In this document: positions 14,118-20,390 of the stretch, piece after piece
Layout of the letters: the number at the start of each line of letters is the position of its first letter
Position numbering within the stretch: the stretch's first letter is position 1
Virus record (IMG/VR): IMGVR_UViG_3300005589_000113
Location: 1 to 21,393 of that record
DNA length: 21,393 bases
Direction: 5' to 3' (one strand)
Source of the DNA: a virus
The notes under the pieces: generated by a model
Seen by the model: the letters and a program-made list of their open reading frames with translations, nothing else
Told to the model about the DNA's origin: nothing
The model's database searches: none
Program-made: the position numbers and the translations under genes

Positions 14118-15947
14118 ATGCCATTGCGCGACTACCAACAGGAATCTCTAGATAAAGCGATCGATTGGCTAAAAACGTCTTTTGAGCCTGGAGTTCTAGA
14201 CCTAGCAACTGGAGCAGGGAAAAGCCATATAGTCGCGGCATTGGCAGAATGGGCAAGCAAAGCAAGCGGTAAAAAGGTGCTTTGCTTGGCCCCTTCCAAA
14301 GAGCTAATAGAGCAGAACAGAGAGAAGTTTTTAGCAACTGGAAATCCTGCCAGTATATTTAGTGGCAGTGCTGGTAGAAAATGTCTAAAACATAATGTTG
14401 TGTTTGCGACTGAAAAAACCGTGCTGAACGAAATAAACAAATTCTGTGGAAAGTTTGGGTTGATAATTATTGATGAATGCCACCGGATAACGCCGACAAT
14501 TAAACAGATAATTTCACACATAAAAAAACAGAATAACAAGGTGCGCGTTTTAGGGTTAACAGCCACGCCTTACAGGTTAGGCACTGGCTACATTTACCAA
14601 TACGGGGAGGACGGGGCGCCAGTTGCTGAAAGCGAAACGCGGGAGCCATATTTTAACAAGTTAATATTCCGAGTTCCTGCGCAACTTTTAATTGACAGAG
14701 GCTACCTGACGCAGCCGCACGCCGACCCTGACGTTATTGACCATTACGATACGACGGCGTTAGAGCGAAATTCCACCGGAGCATTCACTGCAGCAAGCCA
14801 GGAAAAAGCATACGAAGGTAAGGGTCGGTTAACATCTAAAATAGTTGCCGATATAGTTGAGAAATCTCGCTATAGAATGGGCGTGATTGTTTTCGTGTCG
14901 AGCGAAGCGCACGGGAAAGAAGTAATGGAGTCACTTCCAAAAGAAAACAGCCGCATGCTAACTGGAAAGGTTAGCAAAAAAGAGCGTGAGAGACATATTG
15001 CAGATTTCAAGGCGCAAAAGTTCAAATACTTCGTCAATATCCAGGTATTAACAACCGGATTTGACGCGCCGCATATCGACGTAGTGGCCTTACTAAGACG
15101 CACCGAGTCCGTAAGTCTACTGCAGCAAATGATTGGCCGTGGATTGCGATTGCACGACCATAAAAAAGATTGCTTGGTTTTGGATTATGCAGAGAATATT
15201 GAAAATCATTGCCCAGATGGTGATTTGTTTAACCCAGATATAAAAGTTTCCGGAGGAACAGGCGATGGCGAGCCTGCAGAGATAATCTGCCCAAGCTGCG
15301 GAACTGCAAATTTATTTAAGTTGCGCCCAAATGATGAAGGGTTTGAATTTGACGAAAACGGGTATCTGATAGATCTTGAAGGTAATCGTATAATGACAGA
15401 TGAAGACCAGCCTATGCCAGCACACTGGGGACGCCGGTGCTTTGGTCAATCAATAATTAGAGGAATAAGCGACAGGTGCGAATACAGATGGTCGCACAAG
15501 TTGTGCGAAGATTGCGGCCATGAGAATGACATAGCCGCTAGGGTTTGTGAGCAATGCAAAGGTGAATTGGTGGACCCAAATGAGAAGCTAAAAATTGAGT
15601 TCGCCAGGATAAAAAAAGACCCATACACCCCAACTATTGACCGTGTTTTGTCATGGAATGTTAGGCTAACAAAGAGCATGAAAGGCAATGAAGTTATACG
15701 AGTGACTTATGTCACTGAATGCCGTACGTTTGAAATGTTCTACAGCCTGAATATGCGTTATGAATGGGTTCCATTTTGCAGGGCCACACTGGGAAGAATT
15801 GTTGAATCTGAGCAAGATTACATCGAAGCGCATTGGGCTGGTGAAGCGGTAATGCCAGAAAACATAAAAGCATATCGTGAAAATAAAAAATCACGATTTT
15901 ACAGAATAGAGGGATATAACTATGAAGATACCGAAGTGGCTGCCTAG
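14118..15947 (+). CDS. DECH-box superfamily 2 helicase with C-terminal zinc fingers
   Basis: 609 aa from ATG 14118, one base after the exonuclease stop, with GGAGG upstream. Motifs: MPLRDYQQESLDKAI (Q-motif-like), Walker A ATGAGKS (30-36), DECH (119-122), TATP (148-151), TTGFDAPHID (312-321) and motif VI QMIGRGLR (337-344). The C-terminal part has paired cysteines at C391/C394, C463/C466 and C477/C480, two zinc-ribbon-like units (CPSCG; CEDCG ... CEQCK). It resembles the SSL2/UvsW-type phage helicases that unwind or migrate recombination intermediates. It overlaps the VRR-NUC gene by 26 nt. Confidence 0.9.
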   Translation: MPLRDYQQESLDKAIDWLKTSFEPGVLDLATGAGKSHIVAALAEWASKASGKKVLCLAPSKELIEQNREKFLATGNPASIFSGSAGRKCLKHNVVFATEKTVLNEINKFCGKFGLIIIDECHRITPTIKQIISHIKKQNNKVRVLGLTATPYRLGTGYIYQYGEDGAPVAESETREPYFNKLIFRVPAQLLIDRGYLTQPHADPDVIDHYDTTALERNSTGAFTAASQEKAYEGKGRLTSKIVADIVEKSRYRMGVIVFVSSEAHGKEVMESLPKENSRMLTGKVSKKERERHIADFKAQKFKYFVNIQVLTTGFDAPHIDVVALLRRTESVSLLQQMIGRGLRLHDHKKDCLVLDYAENIENHCPDGDLFNPDIKVSGGTGDGEPAEIICPSCGTANLFKLRPNDEGFEFDENGYLIDLEGNRIMTDEDQPMPAHWGRRCFGQSIIRGISDRCEYRWSHKLCEDCGHENDIAARVCEQCKGELVDPNEKLKIEFARIKKDPYTPTIDRVLSWNVRLTKSMKGNEVIRVTYVTECRTFEMFYSLNMRYEWVPFCRATLGRIVESEQDYIEAHWAGEAVMPENIKAYRENKKSRFYRIEGYNYEDTEVAA

Positions 15948-16347
15948 TTACGGCGACATGGAATTTAGGGGCAAATGCCCATTAGAAAGCGCTGAGCAGA
16001 TAACGCTATTTAATATTATCAGAAAGCGTTACCCACAAGCTATCCATCCGAGAAATGAAGGAAAGAGAACGCACAACCAAGTTAAGCGTCAAAAAGCGGA
16101 AGGTATGACGCCAGGCGCGAGCGATTTAATTATACCTGCAGCGGTATGTTTCGTTGGTGAATTAAAGCGACAGGATCACACGCAAAGCGTTTGGCAAGAT
16201 GGGCAAATAGAGTATTTAGAAAATGCAAAAAATGACGGCGCATTCGTATGCGTGGCGTTTGGATATAAAGCAATGTTAGAGGCCATAAGAGAATGGGAAG
16301 AATTGAACAATCAAATCAAATTGATGATATCTTCGAAGGAAAGTTAG
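15922..16347 (+). CDS. VRR-NUC domain nuclease
   Basis: 141 aa, nearly the whole domain. SAEQITLFNIIRKRYPQAIH has the family's early acidic/Gln residues, followed by HPRNEGKRTHNQVKRQKAEG and the catalytic GMTPGASDLIIP (Asp68), then FVGELKR (Glu80, Lys82) and the closing Gln-x-x-Tyr-Leu helix (GQIEYLENAKNDG). This PD-(D/E)XK subfamily includes structure-specific nucleases used in recombination and repair. GAGGGAT precedes the ATG. Its start lies inside the end of the helicase gene, indicating coupled expression, so the two probably act on the same intermediates (inference). Confidence 0.88.
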   Translation: MKIPKWLPSYGDMEFRGKCPLESAEQITLFNIIRKRYPQAIHPRNEGKRTHNQVKRQKAEGMTPGASDLIIPAAVCFVGELKRQDHTQSVWQDGQIEYLENAKNDGAFVCVAFGYKAMLEAIREWEELNNQIKLMISSKES

Positions 16348-16349
16348 CT

Positions 16350-16556
16350 GTGCCAGATGCTGACCAAGAAGTTCAAACATGGTTTGAACTTACCGTTTAT
16401 AACCTGGCTATGCAGATAGTGAAGGCGCCCACAGAGAAAAGAAAAGAACTAGCAGAAATGGTAGATCCGCAATGGCGAGATGATGTTTTGCCATTAGCTA
16501 GGAAGTTAGTCGCCACTGGTCAAACCACCTTGGCGCGTAGAGATGGTATATTGTAG
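16350..16556 (+). CDS. Small hypothetical phage protein (68 aa, alternative start 16293)
   Basis: I prefer the GTG at 16350, which lies 2 nt after the VRR-NUC stop and has AAGGA 9 nt upstream. An ATG at 16293 would add 19 residues and overlap VRR-NUC by 55 nt. The protein, (M)PDADQEVQTWFELTVYNLA, then QIVKAPTEKRKELAEMVDPQ and RDDVLPLARKLVATGQTT, is helical and acidic, like small conserved phage proteins near recombination genes. Function unknown. Its last 14 codons contain the promoter motif copy at 16515-16528. Confidence 0.65.
   Translation: MPDADQEVQTWFELTVYNLAMQIVKAPTEKRKELAEMVDPQWRDDVLPLARKLVATGQTTLARRDGIL
16515..16552 (+). promoter_or_regulatory. Phage promoter of the 14-nt dyad class (copy 2)
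   Basis: ACTGGTCAAACCAC (16515-16528), exactly 18 nt, then TATATT (16547-16552). The start would be near 16559, right before GGAGGGG and ATG 16574. It lies inside the 3' end of the preceding gene, so the protein carries TGQTT. The spacing matches the copies at 6988-7025 and 18319-18356. Confidence 0.75.
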
Positions 16557-16573
16557 GAAATGGAGGGGAAATT

Positions 16574-16756
16574 ATGACACAAGACGAATTTTTAAAGATG
16601 GGATGGGGCGCAAGCTCAAAATGCAAAGTTATTGATAGCGGCGAGATTCTCGATGTTGTTAGCGTTAACTTTGGAGAGAGGTTAATAGGACTTGATAGGT
16701 ATGACGACATTGATGACCTTGCTTGGTTTAGATGCGAATCGGTGGAGGTTGTTTGA
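16574..16756 (+). CDS. 60-aa hypothetical protein
   Basis: MTQDEFLKMGWGASSKCKVI, then GEILDVVSVNFGERLIGL and a C-terminal DDIDDLAWFRCESVEVV. The short beta-rich sequence with the W-F-R-C-E end is typical of small phage proteins that I cannot name. The start has a strong GGAGGGG and lies right after the promoter at 16515-16552, making it the first gene of the second rightward block. Confidence 0.65.
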   Translation: MTQDEFLKMGWGASSKCKVIDSGEILDVVSVNFGERLIGLDRYDDIDDLAWFRCESVEVV

Positions 16757-16758
16757 TT

Positions 16759-17112
16759 ATGACAAAACAACAACTACTAGCGCTGTTGCGTGAGGCGTTC
16801 AATATGGGCTATGAATCAAGCAGCCGATATCATTGCGACATTGCAGGAGATTTAATGAACGACCATGGTTTTATTGACTTGGTAGAACACACAAACCGCG
16901 TAGGTGATTTGGAGTTGCCTGTGCTTTCATCTGACACCCAATGCGAGCATGAATATGTCACTGGATATGACCATGGCACATGCAAAAAATGCGGATGGAT
17001 ATTCACTGACGGCGGATGGGGAATTGCTAAACGAATGTGGTTTAAAAGCCTTGATGATGCAAAGTTCTATAAGCAGCATGGTCGACTACCACAACCACCG
17101 GAGGGAGTATGA
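16759..17112 (+). CDS. Hypothetical protein with a zinc-binding C-H-C-C motif
   Basis: 117 aa from ATG 16759, which has GGAGG about 10 nt upstream and lies 2 nt after the previous stop. Residues: MTKQQLLALLREAFNMGYES, a helical start. Near residues 65-85, CEHEYVTGYDHGTCKKCGWI gives C-x-H and C-x-x-C, a probable zinc knuckle. Further on come KSLDDAKFYKQHGRLPQPP. The family is not recognised; a nucleic-acid or regulatory role would be a guess. The stop overlaps the Lar gene by 4 nt (ATGA). Confidence 0.7.
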   Translation: MTKQQLLALLREAFNMGYESSSRYHCDIAGDLMNDHGFIDLVEHTNRVGDLELPVLSSDTQCEHEYVTGYDHGTCKKCGWIFTDGGWGIAKRMWFKSLDDAKFYKQHGRLPQPPEGV

Positions 17113-17402
17113 GTGAGTTAAAGCCGTGCCCGTTTTGTGAGGGGAAAGCAAGATTTGAAAGGATTGGAAATGCAAGGCGTTCGACGGTTGTGGTTTGCGA
17201 GGATTGCGGCTGTAGGCATGAATCAGGGTTTGTCGGACATATGACATACGCTGGATGGAACAACCGCCCACACGAAAACAAACTCAAAGCCGATGCTGTG
17301 CGTGAGGCCATAGGTAGTGTGTCATACAAGGGTGATACTCAGTATGACGTTTTGCGCCAGCTTGAGGAATACGCCGACAAGCTTGAAAGGGGTGAGTTAT
17401 GA
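17109..17402 (+). CDS. Lar family restriction-alleviation-like protein
   Basis: 97 aa. The N-terminus MSELKPCPFCEGKARFERI followed by STVVVCEDCGCRHESG matches the Lar family (CPFC ... VxCxxCGC), a small zinc-binding fold. Further on, TYAGWNNRP gives the family's conserved W-N-x-R. In lambdoid phages, Rac-encoded Lar eases host type I restriction; the same role here is inferred from family only. The C-terminal part (LRQLEEYADKLERGEL) is an added helix. Coupled to both neighbours (4-nt overlaps). Confidence 0.85.
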   Translation: MSELKPCPFCEGKARFERIGNARRSTVVVCEDCGCRHESGFVGHMTYAGWNNRPHENKLKADAVREAIGSVSYKGDTQYDVLRQLEEYADKLERGEL

Positions 17403-17611
17403 AAATCATATCATCAAAAGTAGATTACCCGAACATGACCTGTGAAGAGATAGTTGCAAGTGGGATTTCTCTATCAGGTGATGCGCTGGAGTTGTTTATG
17501 CATAATGCAAAAGAAAGCGATGCTGACGAATTGACAGAGTTAAAGGAATCTGTGCACGAGGCGTTATCAACCATTATGCTTGCCGTATCAGAATTGGAGG
17601 GCGAGCTATGA
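17399..17611 (+). CDS. 70-aa acidic hypothetical protein
   Basis: MKIISSKVDYPNMTCEEIVA, then SLSGDALELFMHNAKES and a helical, acidic C-terminus (DELTELKESVHEALSTIMLAV). The gene overlaps its neighbours by 4 nt at both ends. The helical end could form a coiled-coil dimer. No family recognised. Confidence 0.65.
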   Translation: MKIISSKVDYPNMTCEEIVASGISLSGDALELFMHNAKESDADELTELKESVHEALSTIMLAVSELEGEL

Positions 17612-17796
17612 CACGCGACTGGGTTAAAAACCAACTTATCGCCATCGCCAAGACCAACGGAGCTACTCAGAATCAAGCTGAGAGCATCGCCAACCCATTA
17701 GCGACTAAGTGGGAGCATAGCCAAATAAAAGGCACTGACAAGCTTTTTAAAGAGGCTATCAAGCAAGCCAAGAAACTAAGTAAGGCAAAGAAATGA
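17608..17796 (+). CDS. 62-aa basic hypothetical protein
   Basis: MTRDWVKNQLIAIAKTNGAT, followed by QNQAESIANPLATKWEHS and a lysine-rich tail (LFKEAIKQAKKLSKAKK). The basic helical tail suggests nucleic-acid contact (inference). GGAGG precedes the start and it overlaps both neighbours by 4 nt. No family recognised. Confidence 0.65.
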   Translation: MTRDWVKNQLIAIAKTNGATQNQAESIANPLATKWEHSQIKGTDKLFKEAIKQAKKLSKAKK

Positions 17797-17996
17797 CCAA
17801 AAACACAGGCAAAGCATCGTCGCCAGGATTAATCGCCTTGCTTGAGCGTAATGGTGTAAGGCCACTAAGCGGAAGCACTGAAAACATAGCAATCGTCAAG
17901 ACAAGTGAATTAGCGCTTTCTAAATTTAGCGGGCTTTGCGGTGATGGTAAGTTAAGCCTTGTGAATATAGGATGGATTAAAAATGAAATTAACTGA
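17793..17996 (+). CDS. 67-aa hypothetical protein
   Basis: MTKNTGKASSPGLIALLERN, GVRPLSGSTENIAIVKTSEL, then LSLVNIGWIKNEIN. The gene overlaps its upstream neighbour by 4 nt and the next gene by 14 nt. No motif or family is recognised. Confidence 0.6.
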   Translation: MTKNTGKASSPGLIALLERNGVRPLSGSTENIAIVKTSELALSKFSGLCGDGKLSLVNIGWIKNEIN

Positions 17997-18336
17997 TTTA
18001 ATTGGTCAGCACGTCGAATCGGTAAGTTGGAATGACTTGGACCTGCTGAGAAGTCACGAGCCGTTGATTTTCACTGACAGGAATTCAATTGACCTGATAG
18101 CGGAATGGGCTGAGCACAACAAAAGGAAATTTAAAGCTGTTGTCGGAAAGTATGGCTTTAAAAGATATGCAGTTTTCCTTGTAAAGAAAACAAAAAGAAA
18201 ACACCCATGGCACGAGCCACAAAGGGTTAGTTGTGACTTTTTGGAGAATCAGCTATTTTCATATCAGGGTAAGGGTATTCTTACGGCCAGTGAGTTTACC
18301 GATAAAATGAAAGGCTTAACTGGTCAAACCACATAA
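17983..18336 (+). CDS. Hypothetical phage protein, 117 aa
   Basis: MKLTDLIGQHVESVSWNDLD, then SIDLIAEWAEHNKRKFKAVV and a basic KKTKRKHPWHEP segment; the end reads GLTGQTT. An N-terminal domain and a basic middle suggest possible DNA binding, without proof. The start lies 14 nt inside the preceding gene. Its last codons contain the 14-nt promoter motif at 18319-18332, with TAA directly after. Confidence 0.65.
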   Translation: MKLTDLIGQHVESVSWNDLDLLRSHEPLIFTDRNSIDLIAEWAEHNKRKFKAVVGKYGFKRYAVFLVKKTKRKHPWHEPQRVSCDFLENQLFSYQGKGILTASEFTDKMKGLTGQTT

Positions 18337-18356
18337 TCGAAAAATGGTGGTATAGT
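18319..18356 (+). promoter_or_regulatory. Phage promoter of the 14-nt dyad class (copy 3)
   Basis: ACTGGTCAAACCAC (18319-18332), exactly 18 nt, then TATAGT (18351-18356), preceded by TGG as an extended -10. The start would be near 18363. The following lipoprotein gene has GGAGAAG 8 nt before its ATG at 18387. Same arrangement as the copies at 6988-7025 and 16515-16552. Confidence 0.75.
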
Positions 18357-18386
18357 TAAATTATCAACTAACGGAGAAGTGAAGAA

Positions 18387-18791
18387 ATGAAAAAAATAAC
18401 AGCTTTAACATTTGCATTGTCGGCAATATTGCTTGCTGCTTGTGACGATGCAACGGTAGCATCAAGAAACCTGTCAAAAGCAGCGGATAATTTTGAGATT
18501 GCCAGAAGGGTTGTTTTTTACAACGGAATAACGGGTGACTATATACTATCAGTGCAAGGGTTGTGCTCTGTGAGCGACTCAGGCAGAAGTGTTTCATTTA
18601 CCTGCAAAACAGACGACGGAAAATATGTCAAGCACATGCTTGGTCTTTCTGATAATGTCACTTACTTCTCTGAGCAGCTTTCTTCTCATGAAGTTAGCGT
18701 TTATCAGTACCGTGTAACATTCAAGCCTGACGCGATTATTCCTGACTTTAATTTGCGTAGCTCTTTAGTGCAGGATGGCAGCAATTACTAG
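18387..18791 (+). CDS. Phage lipoprotein, inner-membrane type (beta-sandwich BSLP-like)
   Basis: 134 aa. MKKITALTFALSAILLAACD is a lipoprotein signal with lipobox LAAC (residues 16-19); Cys19 would be acylated. Asp20 and Asp21 follow, and Asp at +2 keeps lipoproteins in the inner membrane of gammaproteobacteria. The mature part (DDATVASRNLSKAADNFEIA, VVFYNGITGDYILSVQGLCS, GLSDNVTYFSEQ, YRVTFKPDAIIPDFNLRSS) matches my memory of a phage family annotated 'beta-sandwich lipoprotein', which may exclude superinfecting phages. It has its own promoter and is flanked by hairpins. Function in this phage is inferred. Confidence 0.8.
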   Translation: MKKITALTFALSAILLAACDDATVASRNLSKAADNFEIARRVVFYNGITGDYILSVQGLCSVSDSGRSVSFTCKTDDGKYVKHMLGLSDNVTYFSEQLSSHEVSVYQYRVTFKPDAIIPDFNLRSSLVQDGSNY

Positions 18792-18819
18792 GGAGTGCGA
18801 TTCACTCCCGTAAGGAGTG
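18791..18819 (+). other. Competing hairpins after the lipoprotein gene
   Basis: GGGAGTG (18791-18797) pairs with CACTCCC (18803-18809) directly at the TAG stop. A second GGAGTG (18814-18819) can pair with the same CACTCC, so two stem-loops exclude each other. There is no T-tract directly after the first stem, so it is not a standard terminator. It may act as a processing site or attenuator. Confidence 0.4.
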
Positions 18820-18950
18820 TGTTTTTGGTGTGGCTTTCAAGGATGTAACGCGAGAAGCGCCCGAAAGTTTTGGCAAGTAGATTACGAAAGCTTTGACAAT
18901 TAAGGTAATGAGCTCGGTCAGTGTGGTATCGAGAGCCACACACAAAAACA
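18820..18950 (+). ncRNA. Candidate structured RNA closed by a 19-bp helix
   Basis: 18820-18838 pairs with 18931-18950: 8 bp, one bulged A (18942), then 11 bp with one G-U pair. The loop of 92 nt contains CGC-GAGAA-GCG (18849-18859) and an 8-bp helix (18864-18871 with 18887-18894). GTGTGG (18921-18926) competes with the 5' arm for CCACAC (18936-18941), so an alternative hairpin exists. No ORF that I can support uses this region. It could be a phage sRNA or a leader of the small membrane gene at 18993. No Rfam class can be assigned by eye. Confidence 0.5.
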
Positions 18951-18992
18951 TTTAACAACACCGCAGCAGTATCGCGGATAACGGAGATACTC

Positions 18993-19127
18993 ATGCGTAG
19001 AATTAACATAGAGACACCACTTGTACAAAATGAAACGCCAAGCGCGTGTATTATTAGCGCTCTTATTGTGGGCATCATGGCTTCTGCTGTGGCCTTTGTT
19101 GCTTACATGGTAGGGTGTTTGCTTTAA
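18993..19127 (+). CDS. 44-aa single-helix membrane protein
   Basis: The ATG at 18993 has CGGAG 7 nt upstream. The protein begins MRRINIETPLVQNETPSACI and its C-terminal half (ISALIVGIMASAVAFVAYMV) is one membrane helix. The basic N-terminus suggests that end stays in the cytoplasm. A frame opening upstream at 18921 lies in the structured RNA and is unlikely. Function unknown; possibly a holin/antiholin accessory or an exclusion protein (guess). Confidence 0.6.
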   Translation: MRRINIETPLVQNETPSACIISALIVGIMASAVAFVAYMVGCLL

Positions 19128-19143
19128 CCAACGGAGAAACAAA

Positions 19144-19563
19144 ATGAACGAAGAATTACAAAAGGCTTTAGCTGACGTTATAAACAAAGCTGCATCGGGG
19201 ATTGATACTGCATCGGACTTTATCATGGCTGAATTGCCAGAAGTGGTGCAGCAGGCCATGACTTGGTACATGGTGGAGTCTCTGATTTATTTTGTGATTG
19301 GCGTCATCATGATTGCATCTTCATACAAGATCATAAAATATCAACATTCACTTTTTTATGATGATGAGGGAAATCTTGCTAATTGGTGCAGTAGCTACTC
19401 ATATACAAATGGCATAGGAGATTTGGCGATATTGGGTATTGCTATTTTAGACATTGTTGCGTCAGTAGTGGCAGTATGCTTTGTTTTTAATATTACATGG
19501 CTAAAAATCATGATTGCGCCGAAGCTATGGCTAATCGAATACGCGGCTAAATTAGCCGGATAA
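19144..19563 (+). CDS. Phage membrane protein (two or more helices), holin-like
   Basis: 139 aa. MNEELQKALADVINKAASGI, then DFIMAELPEVVQQAMTWYMV, a membrane segment (LIYFVIGVIMIASSY, residues about 47-61), a polar loop (YQHSLFYDDEGNLANWCSSY), a second segment (GDLAILGIAILDIVASVVAVCFV, about 92-114) and APKLWLIEYAAKLAG at the end. This order resembles phage membrane proteins with an amphipathic N-terminus and a 'P(K/T)-W-L-I-E-Y-A' end that I recall near lysis or exclusion genes. Some are annotated as holins; the evidence here is limited. Starts after AACGGAG. Confidence 0.7.
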   Translation: MNEELQKALADVINKAASGIDTASDFIMAELPEVVQQAMTWYMVESLIYFVIGVIMIASSYKIIKYQHSLFYDDEGNLANWCSSYSYTNGIGDLAILGIAILDIVASVVAVCFVFNITWLKIMIAPKLWLIEYAAKLAG

Positions 19564-19570
19564 TTTCAAC

Positions 19571-19639
19571 GCCACCGGCAGTCACGCATAATTTAACTGT
19601 TAGCGCAGTCGCGATGTGTGACTACCTCAAACCGGTGGC
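19571..19639 (+). ncRNA. Long intergenic stem-loop RNA
   Basis: A nearly continuous hairpin: GCCACCGG (19571-19578) with CCGGTGGC (19632-19639), 8 bp; AGTCACGCAT (19580-19589) with ATGTGTGACT (19614-19623), 10 bp including one G-U; ACTG (19596-19599) with CAGT (19606-19609). One strand of the internal loop has 1 nt, the other 8 nt. T5 follows 4 nt later (19644-19648), so partial termination is possible. The length suggests a functional RNA element or a processing/antitermination site between the two genes. Confidence 0.5.
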
Positions 19640-19657
19640 ACCATTTTTGGAGTGGAT

Positions 19658-20071
19658 ATGATTCACAACGTAGAAGACAAAACGAAAAAAGAACTTGTCG
19701 AGATAGTCAAGATTCAAATGGAAGAATATAAAAAGCTTCTAGATGTCAATATAGAGCTTGGTAAACGCCTAGCAGCAGTTGAGCGGGAACGGGATGAGTT
19801 AAAAGGTGCTTACATTCTGTTAGACGGATTAAAGCGGAGAATAAGAAGTGCTTTCGAGTATTGGCCTGATTTAGCTATGCACAAAGACCTATCAGTATTG
19901 CTCAATACGCGTCCTAGTCAGCAAGTGATAAACAAATTCGCCATCGAGCAGCAGATTGAAGGAGCTAGATGTTATGCAAGAAGGCTTCATGATGTTGGCT
20001 TGGTTGGGGTTTGGGATGTATTTGATTCAGTGTGCGAGCAACTACGCCAAAAGATAAACGGGGGTGAGTGA
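19658..20071 (+). CDS. Coiled-coil hypothetical protein, 137 aa
   Basis: ATG 19658 (MIHNVEDKTKKELVEIVKIQ) has GGAG 5 nt upstream; a GTG two codons earlier is less likely. The first 60 residues (MEEYKKLLDVNIELGKRLAAVERERDEL) form a coiled coil. A soluble part follows (SAFEYWPDLAMHKDLSVLLN), ending LRQKINGGE. Common in phage accessory regions and usually uncharacterised. Confidence 0.65.
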   Translation: MIHNVEDKTKKELVEIVKIQMEEYKKLLDVNIELGKRLAAVERERDELKGAYILLDGLKRRIRSAFEYWPDLAMHKDLSVLLNTRPSQQVINKFAIEQQIEGARCYARRLHDVGLVGVWDVFDSVCEQLRQKINGGE

Positions 20072-20190
20072 TGATTCTAACACGCTGGCTAAAAAGATGG
20101 ACGCTGGAAGAGATAGCGCTAAAACACGGCGTTAAAGTTGAAACTGTCGTGGATTATTTGCGGGTTCGTAGTGGGGAGTGGGTGAAGTGA
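20071..20190 (+). CDS. 39-aa HTH-like mini-protein
   Basis: The ATG at 20071 shares one base with the previous TGA (TGATG); GGTGAG precedes it. The protein begins MILTRWLKRWTLEEIALKHG and continues VKVETVVDYLRVRSGEWVK. TLEEIALKHGVKVETVVDYL matches a helix-turn-helix. No family is named. The end overlaps the GTG of the next gene by 4 nt. Confidence 0.6.
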   Translation: MILTRWLKRWTLEEIALKHGVKVETVVDYLRVRSGEWVK

Positions 20191-20390
20191 AGATAGAAGT
20201 AAAAGGCGGTGACATTGTAATGATTATGCTGTGTATTTTTGCAGCGCCAGAGTTGAGAGGCATGTTCTTAGATTACGGGTTTTGGGTTTCATCCGTAGTG
20301 CTAGTCGCAATGTTTTTAATTATCGGGCTTGCGCTTCTGTTTATTGACTTGCTGTCTTACTTGGCGGCAGAATTTATTAAAAGTAAATAG
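20187..20390 (+). CDS. 67-aa membrane protein with two helices
   Basis: The GTG at 20187 overlaps the previous stop (GTGA), with GGGGAG 8 nt upstream; a GTG at 20178 is an alternative. (M)KIEVKGGDIVMIMLCIFAAP leads into a first hydrophobic segment, then a polar turn (ELRGMFLDYG) and a strong helix, FWVSSVVLVAMFLIIGLALL, then a cytoplasmic tail. Size and two-helix form fit a small holin/antiholin or a general phage membrane protein. It is the last gene of the rightward transcript; the terminator follows at once. Confidence 0.6.
   Translation: MKIEVKGGDIVMIMLCIFAAPELRGMFLDYGFWVSSVVLVAMFLIIGLALLFIDLLSYLAAEFIKSK

Noticed and set aside
18788-19271. Two minus-strand ORFs (96 and 117 codons) across the structured RNA region
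   Set aside because: No ribosome sites, no recognisable protein features, and they oppose the direction of all neighbouring genes from 11950 to 20390. The inverted repeats create accidental open frames.
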